Origin: Boseongicola sp. H5
Lineage (GTDB): Bacteria; Pseudomonadota; Alphaproteobacteria; Rhodobacterales; Rhodobacteraceae
Length of the DNA stretch: 64,000 nucleotides
NCBI GenBank assembly: GCA_020622165.1
Contig: JACNMN010000001.1
Span: 62,001 to 126,000, forward strand
Direction: 5' to 3'
Shown here: piece after piece, positions 53,624 through 63,355 of the stretch
Layout of the letters: each line of letters opens with the position of its first letter
How positions within the stretch are numbered: position 1 is the first letter of the stretch
Notes under the pieces: generated by a model
The model's database searches: none
What the model saw: only the letters and a program-made list of their open reading frames with translations
What the model was told of the DNA's origin: nothing
Program-made: the position numbers and the translations under genes

Positions 53624-54664
53624 ATGAGACGTCTGCTCTCTACCGCCTGCGCCATACTGGCCGCAGGTGTCATGCCGGCATTTGCCGATACGGACCTGCG
53701 CGCAGCCGCGCAGGACTTTTTCGAACCCATCCCCCTGAGCCCGCCAAGCCTCGATGGCAACATCGTGAGCCGCACCCGGGTCGATCTGGGCGCGATGCTG
53801 TTCTTTGACCCGCGCATGTCCCGGTCGGGGCTGTTTTCCTGTCAATCCTGCCACAATGTCGGGCTGGGCGGGGATGACGGCCTGGAAACCTCGGTCGGCC
53901 ATGGCTGGCAGCGGGGCCCGCGCAATGCGCCAACCGTGTTCAACGCGGTGTTCAACATCGCGCAATTCTGGGACGGCCGCGCGGCAGACCTTGCCGAGCA
54001 GGCGCAGGGACCGGTGCAAGCCGGGGTCGAGATGAACAACACGCCGGACCGCGTGATTGCGACGCTCGAATCCATGCCCGGATATGTGGACGCCTTCGCG
54101 GCCGCCTTCCCGGGCGAGGAGATGCCGATCACCTTCGACAACTTCGCGCTTGCGATCGAAAGCTTCGAGGCAACGCTGATCACGCCGAATGCCCGGTTCG
54201 ACCAGTTCCTTCAAGGTGCCGACAGCCTGACAGAGGAAGAGTTGCGTGGCCTTGCCGCGTTCATGGACGAAGGCTGCGTCGCCTGCCATGCGGGCGTCAA
54301 TCTGGGCGGGCAGGAGTACTATCCCTTCGGTCTGGTGGAGCGGCCGGGCGCGGATATCCTCCCCGTGGGGGACCGGGGGCGGTTTGCGATCACCCAGACG
54401 GTCACGGATGATTACGTGTTCCGCGCCTCGCCCTTGCGGAACATCGAACTGACCGCGCCATATTTCCATTCCGGCACGGTCTGGTCTCTGGAGGAAGCGG
54501 TCGCCGTCATGGGCACCGCGCAACTGGGGGCCGATCTGGATGAAGGGGACGTCTCGGATATCGTCGCCTTCCTGCGCACGCTCACCGGCGAGCAACCGGA
54601 AGTCGTTCACCCGATCCTGCCGGTGCGGACCGACGCCACCCCGCTGCCGGAAACGGATTTCTGA
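53624..54664 (+). CDS. ccpA: Diheme cytochrome c peroxidase
   Basis: The 346-residue periplasmic enzyme has a signal peptide (LLSTACAILAAGVMPAFA) and two CxxCH heme motifs, CQSCH at 73-77 and CVACH at 218-222, typical of bacterial peroxidases that reduce hydrogen peroxide with electrons from cytochrome c. The length is normal. AAGGA precedes the ATG at normal distance. Control by Irr is suggested by the box upstream. MauG-like proteins have the same two-heme plan but a tyrosine ligand, which I cannot exclude. Confidence 0.9.
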   Translation: MRRLLSTACAILAAGVMPAFADTDLRAAAQDFFEPIPLSPPSLDGNIVSRTRVDLGAMLFFDPRMSRSGLFSCQSCHNVGLGGDDGLETSVGHGWQRGPRNAPTVFNAVFNIAQFWDGRAADLAEQAQGPVQAGVEMNNTPDRVIATLESMPGYVDAFAAAFPGEEMPITFDNFALAIESFEATLITPNARFDQFLQGADSLTEEELRGLAAFMDEGCVACHAGVNLGGQEYYPFGLVERPGADILPVGDRGRFAITQTVTDDYVFRASPLRNIELTAPYFHSGTVWSLEEAVAVMGTAQLGADLDEGDVSDIVAFLRTLTGEQPEVVHPILPVRTDATPLPETDF

Positions 54665-54707
54665 TATCGGTGGGAGAAGACCGCGACCTGCGGTTCATAC
54701 ATGAAGG

Positions 54708-54742
54708 ACAGCCGCGCTTTCGGGCGCGGCTGTTGTTTTTCG
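54708..54742 (+). terminator. Terminator after ccpA
   Basis: ACAGCCGCGC and GCGCGGCTGT form a 10-bp stem, followed by TGTTTTT, 44 bases after the ccpA stop. Confidence 0.85.
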
Positions 54743-54806
54743 CCCCAGACCCGGGAACAAATCGCCGCCCCGCCCGTTGGTATGACGACAATCAAAGGAG
54801 ATACCA

Positions 54807-54980
54807 ATGGACCTCATTCGCATTCTCTTCGCCATCATCCTGCCGCCGCTCGGCGTTTTCCTTCAGGAAGGTCTGGGCAAGCATTTCTGGTTCAACATCA
54901 TCCTGACGCTTCTGGGCTACATCCCCGGCATCGTGCATGCCGTCTACATCATCGCCCGCGACAATCCGCGGACCGTATAG
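54807..54980 (+). CDS. YqaE/Pmp3-family membrane peptide
   Basis: The 57-residue product begins MDLIRILFAIILPPLGVFLQ and then NIILTLLGYIPGIVHAVYII, the two membrane helices of the YqaE/Pmp3 (UPF0057) family. AAAGGAG precedes the ATG. Members affect membrane potential and salt tolerance. It is six bases upstream of the DUF4112 gene. Confidence 0.92.
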   Translation: MDLIRILFAIILPPLGVFLQEGLGKHFWFNIILTLLGYIPGIVHAVYIIARDNPRTV

Positions 54981-54986
54981 ACGCGG

Positions 54987-55370
54987 ATGCCCGCAGATAT
55001 CGACAAGCTCGATCGGTTGGCCGCGCAGATGGACGCGGCCTTCCGCATTCCCGGTATCGGCATCCGCATCGGTCTGGACAGTCTGATCGGGCTGATCCCC
55101 GGGGTCGGCGACGGGCTGGCCGTCGCGCCTGCCATCTACATCATCACCCAGGCCCGCAACATGGGCGCGCCGTGGTATCTGATCGGCCGGATGGCCATGA
55201 ATACCGGTATCGATCTTGCCATCGGAGCGATCCCTCTTGTGGGTGACATCTTCGATGTCGGCTTCAAGGCCAACAAGCGCAATGTGGCCCTCCTGAAAGA
55301 GCATCTGGAAAAAGAAAAACGGCGGTCCGTTCAGACCGCCGCTCAGAAGCCGCACCGGATGGAAGCCTAG
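54987..55370 (+). CDS. DUF4112 membrane protein
   Basis: The 127-residue protein has [32 protein letters not shown] and [22 protein letters not shown], the duplicated P-G-I/L-G-D-like elements of DUF4112 with two hydrophobic segments. Function unknown. It is six bases after the YqaE-type gene and converges with ndk; the ndk terminator lies within its last codons. Confidence 0.88.
   Translation: MPADIDKLDRLAAQMDAAFRIPGIGIRIGLDSLIGLIPGVGDGLAVAPAIYIITQARNMGAPWYLIGRMAMNTGIDLAIGAIPLVGDIFDVGFKANKRNVALLKEHLEKEKRRSVQTAAQKPHRMEA
55310..55341 (-). terminator. ndk terminator inside the DUF4112 gene
   Basis: On the minus strand CGGCGGTC, a 6-base loop and GACCGCCG are followed by TTTTTCTTTT. It lies 26 bases beyond the ndk stop and inside the plus-strand DUF4112 coding region, where it encodes part of a charged tail ([12 protein letters not shown]). 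Confidence 0.8.
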
Positions 55371-55789
55371 CCGACCAGTTCAAGACCCGAGAAGAAATAG
55401 GCGATTTCCTCTTTCGCCGTTTCAGGCGCGTCGGAGCCATGGACCGAGTTCTCACCGATCGACAGCGCGAACTCCTTGCGGATCGTGCCATCGGCCGCCT
55501 CCGCGGGGTTGGTCGCGCCCATCACTTCGCGGTTCTTCGCAATCGCATTCTCGCCTTCCAGAACCTGCACCACGATCGGCTCGGACGACATGAACTCGCA
55601 CAGCTCGTCATAGAACGGGCGTTCCTTGTGCACCGCGTAGAACACGCCCGCCTGCGCCTTGGTCAGGTGGATGCGCTTGGAGGCGACGACACGCAGGCCC
55701 GCCTCCTCGAACTTGGCGGTGATCGCGCCGGTCAGATTGCGCTTGGTGGCATCGGGTTTGATGATCGAAAAGGTCCGTTCCAGGGCCAT
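55367..55789 (-). CDS. ndk: Nucleoside diphosphate kinase
   Basis: The 140-residue enzyme balances nucleoside triphosphates. It has [12 protein letters not shown], the phosphohistidine region [12 protein letters not shown] and [17 protein letters not shown]. The ATG at 55789 lies at the true start of similarity. It is divergent from the ABC-F gene at 55893. Confidence 0.97.
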   Translation of the reverse strand: MALERTFSIIKPDATKRNLTGAITAKFEEAGLRVVASKRIHLTKAQAGVFYAVHKERPFYDELCEFMSSEPIVVQVLEGENAIAKNREVMGATNPAEAADGTIRKEFALSIGENSVHGSDAPETAKEEIAYFFSGLELVG

Positions 55790-55892
55790 GGGTCTTGCTC
55801 CAAGTTTAAGGTTTGGCGCGCCTCTAGCATGGGGGCCCGGGCTTGGAAAGCCGCCGATTGACACCGGCGCAACGCTCCGCCACACCGCGCCC

Positions 55893-57746
55893 ATGCTACG
55901 AATTGCCGAGATATCCTATTCCATCGCTGGCCGGCCCCTGCTTGAAGGGGCCTCGGCCTCCATACCGGCGGGTCACAAGGTGGGTATCGTGGGCCGGAAC
56001 GGGACCGGCAAGACCACGCTTTTCCGTCTGATCCGCGGGGAACTCGTGCTGGATGGCGGCGCGATTACTTTGCCCGAGCGCGCCCGCATCGGCGGCGTCG
56101 CGCAGGAAGTCCCCTCCTCCGAAACGTCGCTGCTGGACACCGTGCTGGAGGCCGATACCGAACGCGCGCAACTGATGGCCGAGGCGGACACCGCGCAGGA
56201 TGCGGGCCGGATCGCCGAGATACAGACCCGGCTTGCCGATATCGACGCATGGTCGGCGGAGGCGCGGGCGGCCACGATCCTGAAGGGACTGGGTTTCACC
56301 GATGCCGAACAGCATATGCCCTGCTCCGCCTTTTCGGGCGGGTGGCGGATGCGCGTGGCCCTGGCGGGGGTTCTGTTCTCGGCCCCCGACCTGCTGCTGC
56401 TGGATGAACCGACAAACTATCTGGATCTCGAAGGCGCGCTCTGGCTGGAAAGCTATCTGGCCAAATACCCGCATACCGTGCTGATCATCTCTCACGACCG
56501 GGAGCTTCTGAACCGCGCCGTGGGCCACATCCTGCACCTCGCCGACCGGAAGCTGACCCTTTACACCGGCGGCTACGACATCTTTGCGCGCACGCGGGCC
56601 GAAAAACGCGCGGTGCAGGCGGCAGAGGCCAAGAAGCAGGAGGCCCGCCGCGCCCATCTGCAAAGCTTCGTCGACCGCTTCAAGGCCAAGGCCAGCAAGG
56701 CGAAACAGGCCCAGTCCCGGGTGAAGATGCTGGAGCGGATGGACACGATCCGGATGCCCGAAGACGCCGCGCGCACCGTGTTCACCTTTCCCAGGCCCGA
56801 GGATCTGTCGCCGCCCATCGTGCAACTGGACGGTGTCGCCGTCGGCTATGACGGCCCCCCGGTGCTGAAACGGCTGAACCTGCGGATCGATCAGGACGAC
56901 CGTATCGCGCTTCTGGGCCGGAACGGCGAAGGCAAATCCACGCTCTCCAAGCTGCTGGCGGGAAAACTCAAGGCCTCCGAAGGTCGAAAAACCCAGTCCT
57001 CCAAACTGCGCGTGGGCTATTTCGCGCAACATCAGGTGGACGAGTTGCATATCGATGAAACGCCGCTTCAGCATATCCAGCGCGAGCGGCCCACGGAAAT
57101 GCAGTCCAAGCTGCGGGCCCGGCTGGCCGGGTTCGGGCTTGGCCCCGATCAGGCCGATACCGAGGTGGCCCGCCTGTCCGGCGGGCAGAAGGCGCGGCTG
57201 TCGCTGCTGCTGGCAACCATCGATGCGCCCCATATGCTGATCCTGGACGAACCCACGAACCACTTGGATATCGAAAGCCGCGAGGCGCTGGTCGAGGCGC
57301 TGACCGCCTATTCCGGGGCCGTCATTCTCGTTTCGCACGACATGCATCTGCTGAGCATGGTCGCCGATCGGTTGTGGCTGGTGAAAGATGGCAGTGTGGC
57401 GCCCTATACCGAGGATCTCGAAGCGTATCGCAGGATGCTCCTGCAAGGCGACGAGAAACCGCCGAAGCCCGACAAACCGAGGCCGAAGCGCCCCAGCCAC
57501 GCGCAGATGCAGGATCTTCGGGCCGAACTGAGAAAGGCCGACGCGCGGGTGGAGAAGCTCAACCAGATGCGCGACAAGCTGGCCACCAAACTGGCGGATC
57601 CGGCGCTCTATGAAGATGGCCGCAAGGGTGAGCTGGACACATGGCAGAAGAAATATACCGAGGTCATGGAGGGGCTCGACCGGGCGGAAGCCTTGTGGAT
57701 GGCCGCGCAGGAGCGGATCGAAAAAGCCGAAGAGGCCGCCGAATGA
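55893..57746 (+). CDS. ABC-F family ATPase (Uup/YheS-like)
   Basis: The 617-residue cytosolic protein has two ATPase domains: [23 protein letters not shown] and [11 protein letters not shown]; then [21 protein letters not shown] and [12 protein letters not shown] basic linker and a C-terminal coiled coil (about the last 80 residues, rich in Lys, Arg and Glu) are present, as in Uup/YheS. It probably acts on ribosomes. The paralogue at 29096 lacks the coil and is a separate type. Confidence 0.92.
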   Translation: MLRIAEISYSIAGRPLLEGASASIPAGHKVGIVGRNGTGKTTLFRLIRGELVLDGGAITLPERARIGGVAQEVPSSETSLLDTVLEADTERAQLMAEADTAQDAGRIAEIQTRLADIDAWSAEARAATILKGLGFTDAEQHMPCSAFSGGWRMRVALAGVLFSAPDLLLLDEPTNYLDLEGALWLESYLAKYPHTVLIISHDRELLNRAVGHILHLADRKLTLYTGGYDIFARTRAEKRAVQAAEAKKQEARRAHLQSFVDRFKAKASKAKQAQSRVKMLERMDTIRMPEDAARTVFTFPRPEDLSPPIVQLDGVAVGYDGPPVLKRLNLRIDQDDRIALLGRNGEGKSTLSKLLAGKLKASEGRKTQSSKLRVGYFAQHQVDELHIDETPLQHIQRERPTEMQSKLRARLAGFGLGPDQADTEVARLSGGQKARLSLLLATIDAPHMLILDEPTNHLDIESREALVEALTAYSGAVILVSHDMHLLSMVADRLWLVKDGSVAPYTEDLEAYRRMLLQGDEKPPKPDKPRPKRPSHAQMQDLRAELRKADARVEKLNQMRDKLATKLADPALYEDGRKGELDTWQKKYTEVMEGLDRAEALWMAAQERIEKAEEAAE

Positions 57747-57782
57747 CACCGGCACCCGCAAAATCGCTGCAGGGCTAGGGCG

Positions 57783-58400
57783 ATGGATTTTTCCACCGCC
57801 ATCCCCGCGTTCGTGGCGCTTTTCGTCATCATCGACCCGATCGGCATGGCCCCGCTTTTCGTGGCGCTGACCCAGGGCATGACCACCCGGGCGCGCCGCG
57901 GCATCGCGATCCGCGCCTGTCTCGTGGCGGTGGCGCTGCTAACGCTTTTCGGACTGGCCGGGGAAGCCGTGCTGAATTTCCTCGGCATCTCGATGCCCGC
58001 CTTTCGGATGGCCGGCGGCATCTTGCTGTTTCTGACAGCGCTCGACATGTTGTTCGAACGCCGCGCGCCCCGCCGTCAGGGGCAGGCGGATGCCGCCCAT
58101 CCCGAAGATCCGTCGGTGTTTCCGCTGGCCATACCGCTGATCGCCGGGCCCGGGTCGATCACCACTATGATCCTGCTGGCGGGCGAGCCCGGCACCGATA
58201 CGCTTCATATCGCGATGATCCACGGGGTCATGGTGCTGGTGCTGCTGTGCGTCTTCGTGCTGTTTCTGCTGGCCAGCCCGCTGGAGCGCCTGCTGGGGCC
58301 GGTCGGCATCAATGTGGTGACCCGTATTCTGGGCATGTTGCTGGCCGCGCTTTCGGTGCAGTTCGTGATCGACGGTTTCCGCGATCTGCAGGTGATTTGA
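57783..58400 (+). CDS. MarC-family integral membrane protein
   Basis: The 205-residue product has about six hydrophobic segments and MarC family motifs (FVALFVIIDPIGMAPLFVAL, MAGGILLFLTALDMLF, IPLIAGPGSITTMILL). The function of MarC proteins is not established. It lies 37 bases after the ABC-F gene on the same strand. Confidence 0.9.
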   Translation: MDFSTAIPAFVALFVIIDPIGMAPLFVALTQGMTTRARRGIAIRACLVAVALLTLFGLAGEAVLNFLGISMPAFRMAGGILLFLTALDMLFERRAPRRQGQADAAHPEDPSVFPLAIPLIAGPGSITTMILLAGEPGTDTLHIAMIHGVMVLVLLCVFVLFLLASPLERLLGPVGINVVTRILGMLLAALSVQFVIDGFRDLQVI

Positions 58401-58441
58401 GCGCCGAAGCCCCTATATCAGGGGCGAATGGAGGGTCGCGC

Positions 58442-59023
58442 ATGAGCGGAGATCAAATCGCCTCATTTATCTATCTGGGGCTCTTCGGCACGGTTATCGC
58501 CGGATACTTTCTGGTCGCGAACCGGCACCAGATGGGCAAGATGGCACAGCAGGCCGCGATCTGGGTGTTCATCTTCCTGGGCGCGATCGTGGCGGTCGGC
58601 GTCTGGGGCGACATCCGCGGCACGGTTCTGCCCCGGCAATCGACCGCGCTGGATGGTGCCGTGATCGAGGTGCCGCGCGCGCCTGACGGGCATTACTATC
58701 TGATGCTGGACATCAACGAGACCCCGGTGCGCTTCGTCGTCGACACGGGCGCATCGGATATGGTGCTGACCCGGCAGGACGCGGTGCGCGTCGGGGTCGA
58801 CATGGACCGCCTCGTCTTCTCGGGCCGCGCGATGACGGCGAACGGTCTGGTGGAAACCGCCCCCGTGCGTCTGGATCAGGTGGCCCTTGGCGGGGTGGTG
58901 GAAACGGATGTGCCTGCGGTGGTGAATTCGGGGGCCATGGCCGAAAGCCTGCTTGGGATGACCTATCTCAACCGCTTCGACCGGATCGAGATCACCGGCG
59001 GGGAGCTGGTTCTGACCCGCTGA
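58442..59023 (+). CDS. Membrane-anchored retropepsin-like aspartic protease
   Basis: The 193-residue protein has two N-terminal hydrophobic helices (FIYLGLFGTVIAGYFLVA, AIWVFIFLGAIVAVGVW) and a retropepsin-like domain with FVVDTGASDMVLT as the catalytic aspartate motif and LLGMTYLNRF. This is the TIGR02281-type clan AA protease found widely in alphaproteobacteria. A dimer would give two aspartates. GGAGGG precedes the ATG. Confidence 0.85.
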   Translation: MSGDQIASFIYLGLFGTVIAGYFLVANRHQMGKMAQQAAIWVFIFLGAIVAVGVWGDIRGTVLPRQSTALDGAVIEVPRAPDGHYYLMLDINETPVRFVVDTGASDMVLTRQDAVRVGVDMDRLVFSGRAMTANGLVETAPVRLDQVALGGVVETDVPAVVNSGAMAESLLGMTYLNRFDRIEITGGELVLTR

Positions 59024-59066
59024 ACATTGCCGGGCGGATGGCCAGGCAACGCCGGGGCCCGGGCGA

Positions 59067-59531
59067 TCAGGTGCCGCTTTCGGCTTTCATCTCCCAGGCG
59101 CCGCTTTCTTCGGACCAGTATCGGGCGGCGCAGCCCGCGGTTGTGAGCGTCTTCCATTGCTCCCGTGCCTGCTGCACCGCGCCCGGATCGTGCCCATCGA
59201 ACAGGATGCAGACGCGGTCCAGCGCCGCAACCTCCTCGGCCCCGACGGGGGCACCCTCGACGCTCATCAGGCAGGTGGCGCCGTTGGGCATCTCGGTCAA
59301 GGTCGTCAACAGGATCGGTTGCTCCGCGTCATGATCACCGCCGGCGCGCCCATGGGGCAAAAACCCGTCCTCCGGGCGCAGCCAGAGCAGATCGTCCAGC
59401 CGCTCCACCATCGCATCGGTCCGGGCGCGCACCGCCACCCGCCAGCCCGCCCCGCGCGCCTTGGCCGCCAGACTGGCCAGCGTCTCTTCAAGTGGGCGCC
59501 GGGTCAGATGGTAGAAATAGGCATCCCCCAA
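59067..59531 (-). CDS. holC: DNA polymerase III chi subunit
   Basis: The 154-residue protein matches HolC: AYFYHLTRRPLEETLASLAAKA at the N-terminus, WRVAVRARTDAMVERLDDLLW, FLPHG and CLMSVEGAPV. It should link the clamp loader to SSB. The start is TTG at 59531, supported by GAGGG seven bases upstream within the end of pepA. The gene pair pepA-holC is usual in proteobacteria. Confidence 0.88.
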   Translation of the reverse strand: MGDAYFYHLTRRPLEETLASLAAKARGAGWRVAVRARTDAMVERLDDLLWLRPEDGFLPHGRAGGDHDAEQPILLTTLTEMPNGATCLMSVEGAPVGAEEVAALDRVCILFDGHDPGAVQQAREQWKTLTTAGCAARYWSEESGAWEMKAESGT

Positions 59532-59534
59532 GCG

Positions 59535-61001
59535 TCAGCCCTCGTAGCGGTCGCGGATCAGCCGGTCGAGCGCCAGCACGCCCCAGCCGGTCGCCCCTTT
59601 GGGCGCCAGTGCCGTGTCCGATTTCACGCTGGCCACGCCCGCGATGTCCAGATGGATCCACGGGGTCTCGTCCTTCACGAACCGCTTCAGGAACTGCGCC
59701 GCCGTGATCGAGCCGGCCGGGCGGCCGTCGACATTCTTCATATCCGCCACTTCCGATTTCAGCATCTTGTCATACGCCTCCCCCAAGGGCATCCGCCAGG
59801 CCCCTTCGCCCTCCGCTTCGGCCGCCTTGAGAAACGCGTTGCAGAACCCGTCGTCATTGGAGAACACGCCGGCGTTTTCATGACCCAGACCGATGATGAT
59901 CGCGCCCGTCAGCGTTGCCAGATCGACCATCGCGGAAGGGGCGAACCGATCCTGCGCGTACCACATGACATCGGCCAGAACCAACCGCCCCTCGGCATCG
60001 GTGTTGATCACTTCGATCGTGTCGCCCTTCATGGATCTGACCACATCGCCGGGGCGCTGCGCATTCGGCCCGGGCATGTTTTCGACAAGTCCGACCAGCC
60101 CCACCACATTGGCCTTCGCCTTGCGCAGGGCCAGCGCGCGCATCACCCCCGAGACGACACCCGCGCCGCCCATGTCCATCGTCATGTCTTCCATGCCTGC
60201 CGCCGGCTTGAGGCTGATCCCGCCGGTGTCGAACACCACCCCCTTGCCGACCAGCGCTAGCGGCGGCTCCTTCCCGCCGCCCTTCCACTGCATCACCACG
60301 ATCTTGGAGGGTGCATCGCTGCCCTGGCCCACCCCAAGAAGCGCACCCATGCCGAGCTTTTTCATGTCGGCCTCTTCCAGGATTTCGACCTCAAGGCCGA
60401 TTTCCTGCATCGCGGCCAGCCGGGCGGCGAAATCATCGGTGGTCAGCACATTGGCCGGCTCGCTGACCAGATCGCGGGTGAAAAACACGCCTTCCGCCAG
60501 TGCCATAGCCGGTTTGGCGGCGGCGGCCACCGCCTCGGGTTTGCTGCAGAAGATCGTGGCGGGGCCGGGTTTGGCGGTTTCTTCGGTCTTGTGATCGGTG
60601 AAGCTGTAGGCCCGAAGCGCCAGCCCGAGCGAGACTTCCTCGATCCGGTTCAACGTGCCTGCCACCACCAGAAGCGGCTCATCGCCCTTGAACTTGGCAA
60701 GGCTCGCGCCGGCCTTGCGTGCCAGCTCCGTCGACGGACGGCGCGGCAGTTTCAGGACCATCACCGCGCTGGCGAGAACCCCGGCGGGAAAGCCCATCAC
60801 GAAGCCTTCGCCCTCCTTCACCTTGCTCCAGCCCTCCGCATCCAGCATCCGCGCGACCGCGCCCCGTGTCAGCCGGTTGGCGCGCCGGGCGCCGGCATCC
60901 ATCTTGCCGTCTTCGGTGGCAAAGACCGCGATCTTTCCCTCGAATTCGCGCAAGGCGTCCAGGTCGGTTTCAGCAAAGGAAATGTCGATGGGGGTGGTCA
61001 T
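59535..61001 (-). CDS. pepA: Leucyl aminopeptidase
   Basis: The 488-residue M17 metallopeptidase removes N-terminal residues from peptides. Active-site motifs are VGKGVVFDTGGISLKPAAGM (metal-binding Lys and Asp), INTDAEGRLVLADVMWYA (signature) and IGLGHENAGVF. The ATG at 61001 follows GAGG; an ATG at 61013 is four codons upstream. It stands three bases before holC and is divergent from lptF. Confidence 0.95.
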   Translation of the reverse strand: MTTPIDISFAETDLDALREFEGKIAVFATEDGKMDAGARRANRLTRGAVARMLDAEGWSKVKEGEGFVMGFPAGVLASAVMVLKLPRRPSTELARKAGASLAKFKGDEPLLVVAGTLNRIEEVSLGLALRAYSFTDHKTEETAKPGPATIFCSKPEAVAAAAKPAMALAEGVFFTRDLVSEPANVLTTDDFAARLAAMQEIGLEVEILEEADMKKLGMGALLGVGQGSDAPSKIVVMQWKGGGKEPPLALVGKGVVFDTGGISLKPAAGMEDMTMDMGGAGVVSGVMRALALRKAKANVVGLVGLVENMPGPNAQRPGDVVRSMKGDTIEVINTDAEGRLVLADVMWYAQDRFAPSAMVDLATLTGAIIIGLGHENAGVFSNDDGFCNAFLKAAEAEGEGAWRMPLGEAYDKMLKSEVADMKNVDGRPAGSITAAQFLKRFVKDETPWIHLDIAGVASVKSDTALAPKGATGWGVLALDRLIRDRYEG

Positions 61002-61142
61002 ACGGGGCCTCATGATGTTCGAGATTTGCCGCAGCTTAGGCGGGGCCGCGGAGGATGACCAGATGGGCCTGTTAACGGAGACGGGATTGCAGTAAAACCG
61101 GGTAAAAGACCAACGAACGACACAAGATGAGGGGCATGACCT

Positions 61143-62261
61143 GTGGGGCGGTACGACCGGTATATCCTGTCACAACTGCTGGTGTTGTTCGGCTTTTTCA
61201 GCCTTGTCCTGATATCCGTGTATTGGATCAACCGGGCGGTCGACCTGTTCGACTCGCTGATCGCCGATGGCCAGAACCTTGCCGTCTTTCTTGAATTCAC
61301 CGCGCTCAGCCTGCCGCAGATCATGCTGACGGTGCTGCCGGTTTCCGCATTCGTGGCCACGCTTTACATCTTCAACCGGATGATCGCCGAATCCGAACTC
61401 GTGGTTCTGCAGACCGCCGGCATGGGTGTGATCCGGCTGTTGCGGCCCGTGGCGCTGTTCGGGCTGCTGCTGGCGGTTCTGGTCGGCATTCTGGCCAATG
61501 TGCTGGCGCCCGCCGCCCGCGGCCAGTTCAACGAGCGCAGCGCCGAGGTCACCCAGGACATGACCGGGCGACTTTTGCGCGAAGGGGAGTTCATCCACCC
61601 CACCGCCGGGCTGACCGTTTATATCCGGGAAATCACCGAACTGGGCGAGTTCCGGGATATCTTTCTGCAGGATCGCTCCAGCCTGGGTGCCGAAACCACT
61701 TACAACGCACGCAGGGCGCTTCTGGTCCGCGGCGAGGCCGGGCCGCGGCTGGTGATGTTCGACGGGATGGCACAGACCCGAACGGCCGCCGATCAGCGGC
61801 TTTCGATCGTGGAATTCGACGATTTCACCTATGACATCGCCGGTCTGATCGAGGCGCCGGACGCGCGGCGCTACGATCTGGGCGAGTTGTCCACGCCGGT
61901 TCTGCTGCGCGCCGATCCGGATTTCGCCACCGAACAGGGATTTGACCGCGCCGCCATGCAGTTCGAGGGGCACAGCCGGATCGCGCGCGCGCTCTTCGTC
62001 CTGCTGGTGCCGGCGATCGGGGCGGCCACATTGATGCTCGGCTCCTTTTCCCGTTTCGGGGTCTGGCCGCAGATCCTGCTGGCGGTGGTTCTGATCATCC
62101 CGCTTCAGATGACGTGGAATGCGGCCGAAGCGCTGGCCCTCAGGGAGGGAGGGCAGATCCTGCTGATCTATCTGCAACCGCTTCTTGCACTTCTGATTGT
62201 CGCCGGGCTGACCCTTCGGGGAATGCGCGGGCCCCGCGTGCGACGGCGGGCGGCGGCATGA
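61143..62261 (+). CDS. lptF: LPS export ABC transporter permease LptF
   Basis: The 372-residue permease of the LptB2FGC complex extracts lipopolysaccharide from the inner membrane. It opens RYDRYILSQLLVLFGFFSLV, then has NRMIAESELVVLQTAGMG (coupling helix), and a periplasmic beta-jellyroll domain between the membrane segments. The start is GTG at 61143 preceded by GAGGGG. The stop overlaps lptG by four bases. Confidence 0.95.
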   Translation: MGRYDRYILSQLLVLFGFFSLVLISVYWINRAVDLFDSLIADGQNLAVFLEFTALSLPQIMLTVLPVSAFVATLYIFNRMIAESELVVLQTAGMGVIRLLRPVALFGLLLAVLVGILANVLAPAARGQFNERSAEVTQDMTGRLLREGEFIHPTAGLTVYIREITELGEFRDIFLQDRSSLGAETTYNARRALLVRGEAGPRLVMFDGMAQTRTAADQRLSIVEFDDFTYDIAGLIEAPDARRYDLGELSTPVLLRADPDFATEQGFDRAAMQFEGHSRIARALFVLLVPAIGAATLMLGSFSRFGVWPQILLAVVLIIPLQMTWNAAEALALREGGQILLIYLQPLLALLIVAGLTLRGMRGPRVRRRAAA

Positions 62262-63355
62262 TCCTGCATCTGTATATCGCGCGGCGCTTCCTGAGATCGT
62301 TCGCGATCGTGCTGGGGGTGTTCATCTCGATCCTGCTGCCCATCGATCTGGCCGAACAGTTGCGCCGGATCGGCAACCCCGAGGCCGGCCTGAACGCGGC
62401 GTTCCAGCTGGCGCTGCTTAATCTGCCCGGCACGCTTTACGAGATGTTGCCGCTGTTCATCATGATCGCGACCCTGTTCCTGTTCCTCGGGCTTGCGCGC
62501 ACCTCGGAACTGGTGGTCGTGCGGGCGGCGGGGCGTTCGGCCCTGCGCAGCACGATGTCGCCTGTGGTGGTGGCGGTCCTGCTGGGCGTCCTGGGGATCA
62601 CCGTGCTCAACCCCATCGTCGCGGCGACGGAACGGCAATATTCGCAAAGCATCGCGCGCTTCCAGACCGGCGAGGAGCGTACGCTTTCGGTCAGCGCGGA
62701 GGGCTTGTGGCTGCGTCAGGGCAGCGAGGCAAGGCAGACCGTCATCCGTGCGGACAGATCCAATGCCGACGGCACGGTGCTGAGCAATGCCAGCTTCTTC
62801 GTGTTCGACGACCAGGGAACCATGCAGCGCCGGATCGATGCCGGGTCGGCACAGCTGGAACTGGGGGCATGGTCGCTTGAGAATGTGAAGATCTGGCCGC
62901 TCGCGGGCAGCGCCAACCCCGAGGCCGAGGCCGAAACGCTGGCCGCGCATACCCTGCCCTCCACCCTGACCCGCGAACAGATCCGTGACAGTTTCGGCAG
63001 CCCCACGACCGTTCCGATCTATGAACTGCCCGGTTTCATCCGGCAGCTGAACCGCGCGGGCTTTGCCGCGCTTCAGCATCGGGTCTGGCTTCAGATGGAG
63101 TTGAGCAATCCGCTGATGCTGGCCGCGATGGTGCTGATCGCGGCAGGGTTCACGATGCGGCACACGCGGTTCGGAAAGACCGGCGTCATGGTCCTGTCGG
63201 CGATCCTGCTGGGGTTCGGGGTGTTTTTCATCCGCAGCTTCGCACAGGTTCTGGGCGAGACCGGCCAGCTTCCGATTTCTGTCGTCGCCTGGACGCCGCC
63301 TTTGGCTGCAATTCTTCTGGCGCTCGGCCTTTTGCTTCATACGGAGGATGGATGA
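62258..63355 (+). CDS. lptG: LPS export ABC transporter permease LptG
   Basis: The 365-residue partner of LptF begins MILHLYIARRFLRSFAIVLG, contains ARTSELVVVRAAGRS as the coupling helix and a periplasmic domain (about 120-260), and ends in membrane helices. Overlaps of four bases at both ends (ATGA) show tight coupling with lptF and lptD. Confidence 0.95.
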   Translation: MILHLYIARRFLRSFAIVLGVFISILLPIDLAEQLRRIGNPEAGLNAAFQLALLNLPGTLYEMLPLFIMIATLFLFLGLARTSELVVVRAAGRSALRSTMSPVVVAVLLGVLGITVLNPIVAATERQYSQSIARFQTGEERTLSVSAEGLWLRQGSEARQTVIRADRSNADGTVLSNASFFVFDDQGTMQRRIDAGSAQLELGAWSLENVKIWPLAGSANPEAEAETLAAHTLPSTLTREQIRDSFGSPTTVPIYELPGFIRQLNRAGFAALQHRVWLQMELSNPLMLAAMVLIAAGFTMRHTRFGKTGVMVLSAILLGFGVFFIRSFAQVLGETGQLPISVVAWTPPLAAILLALGLLLHTEDG

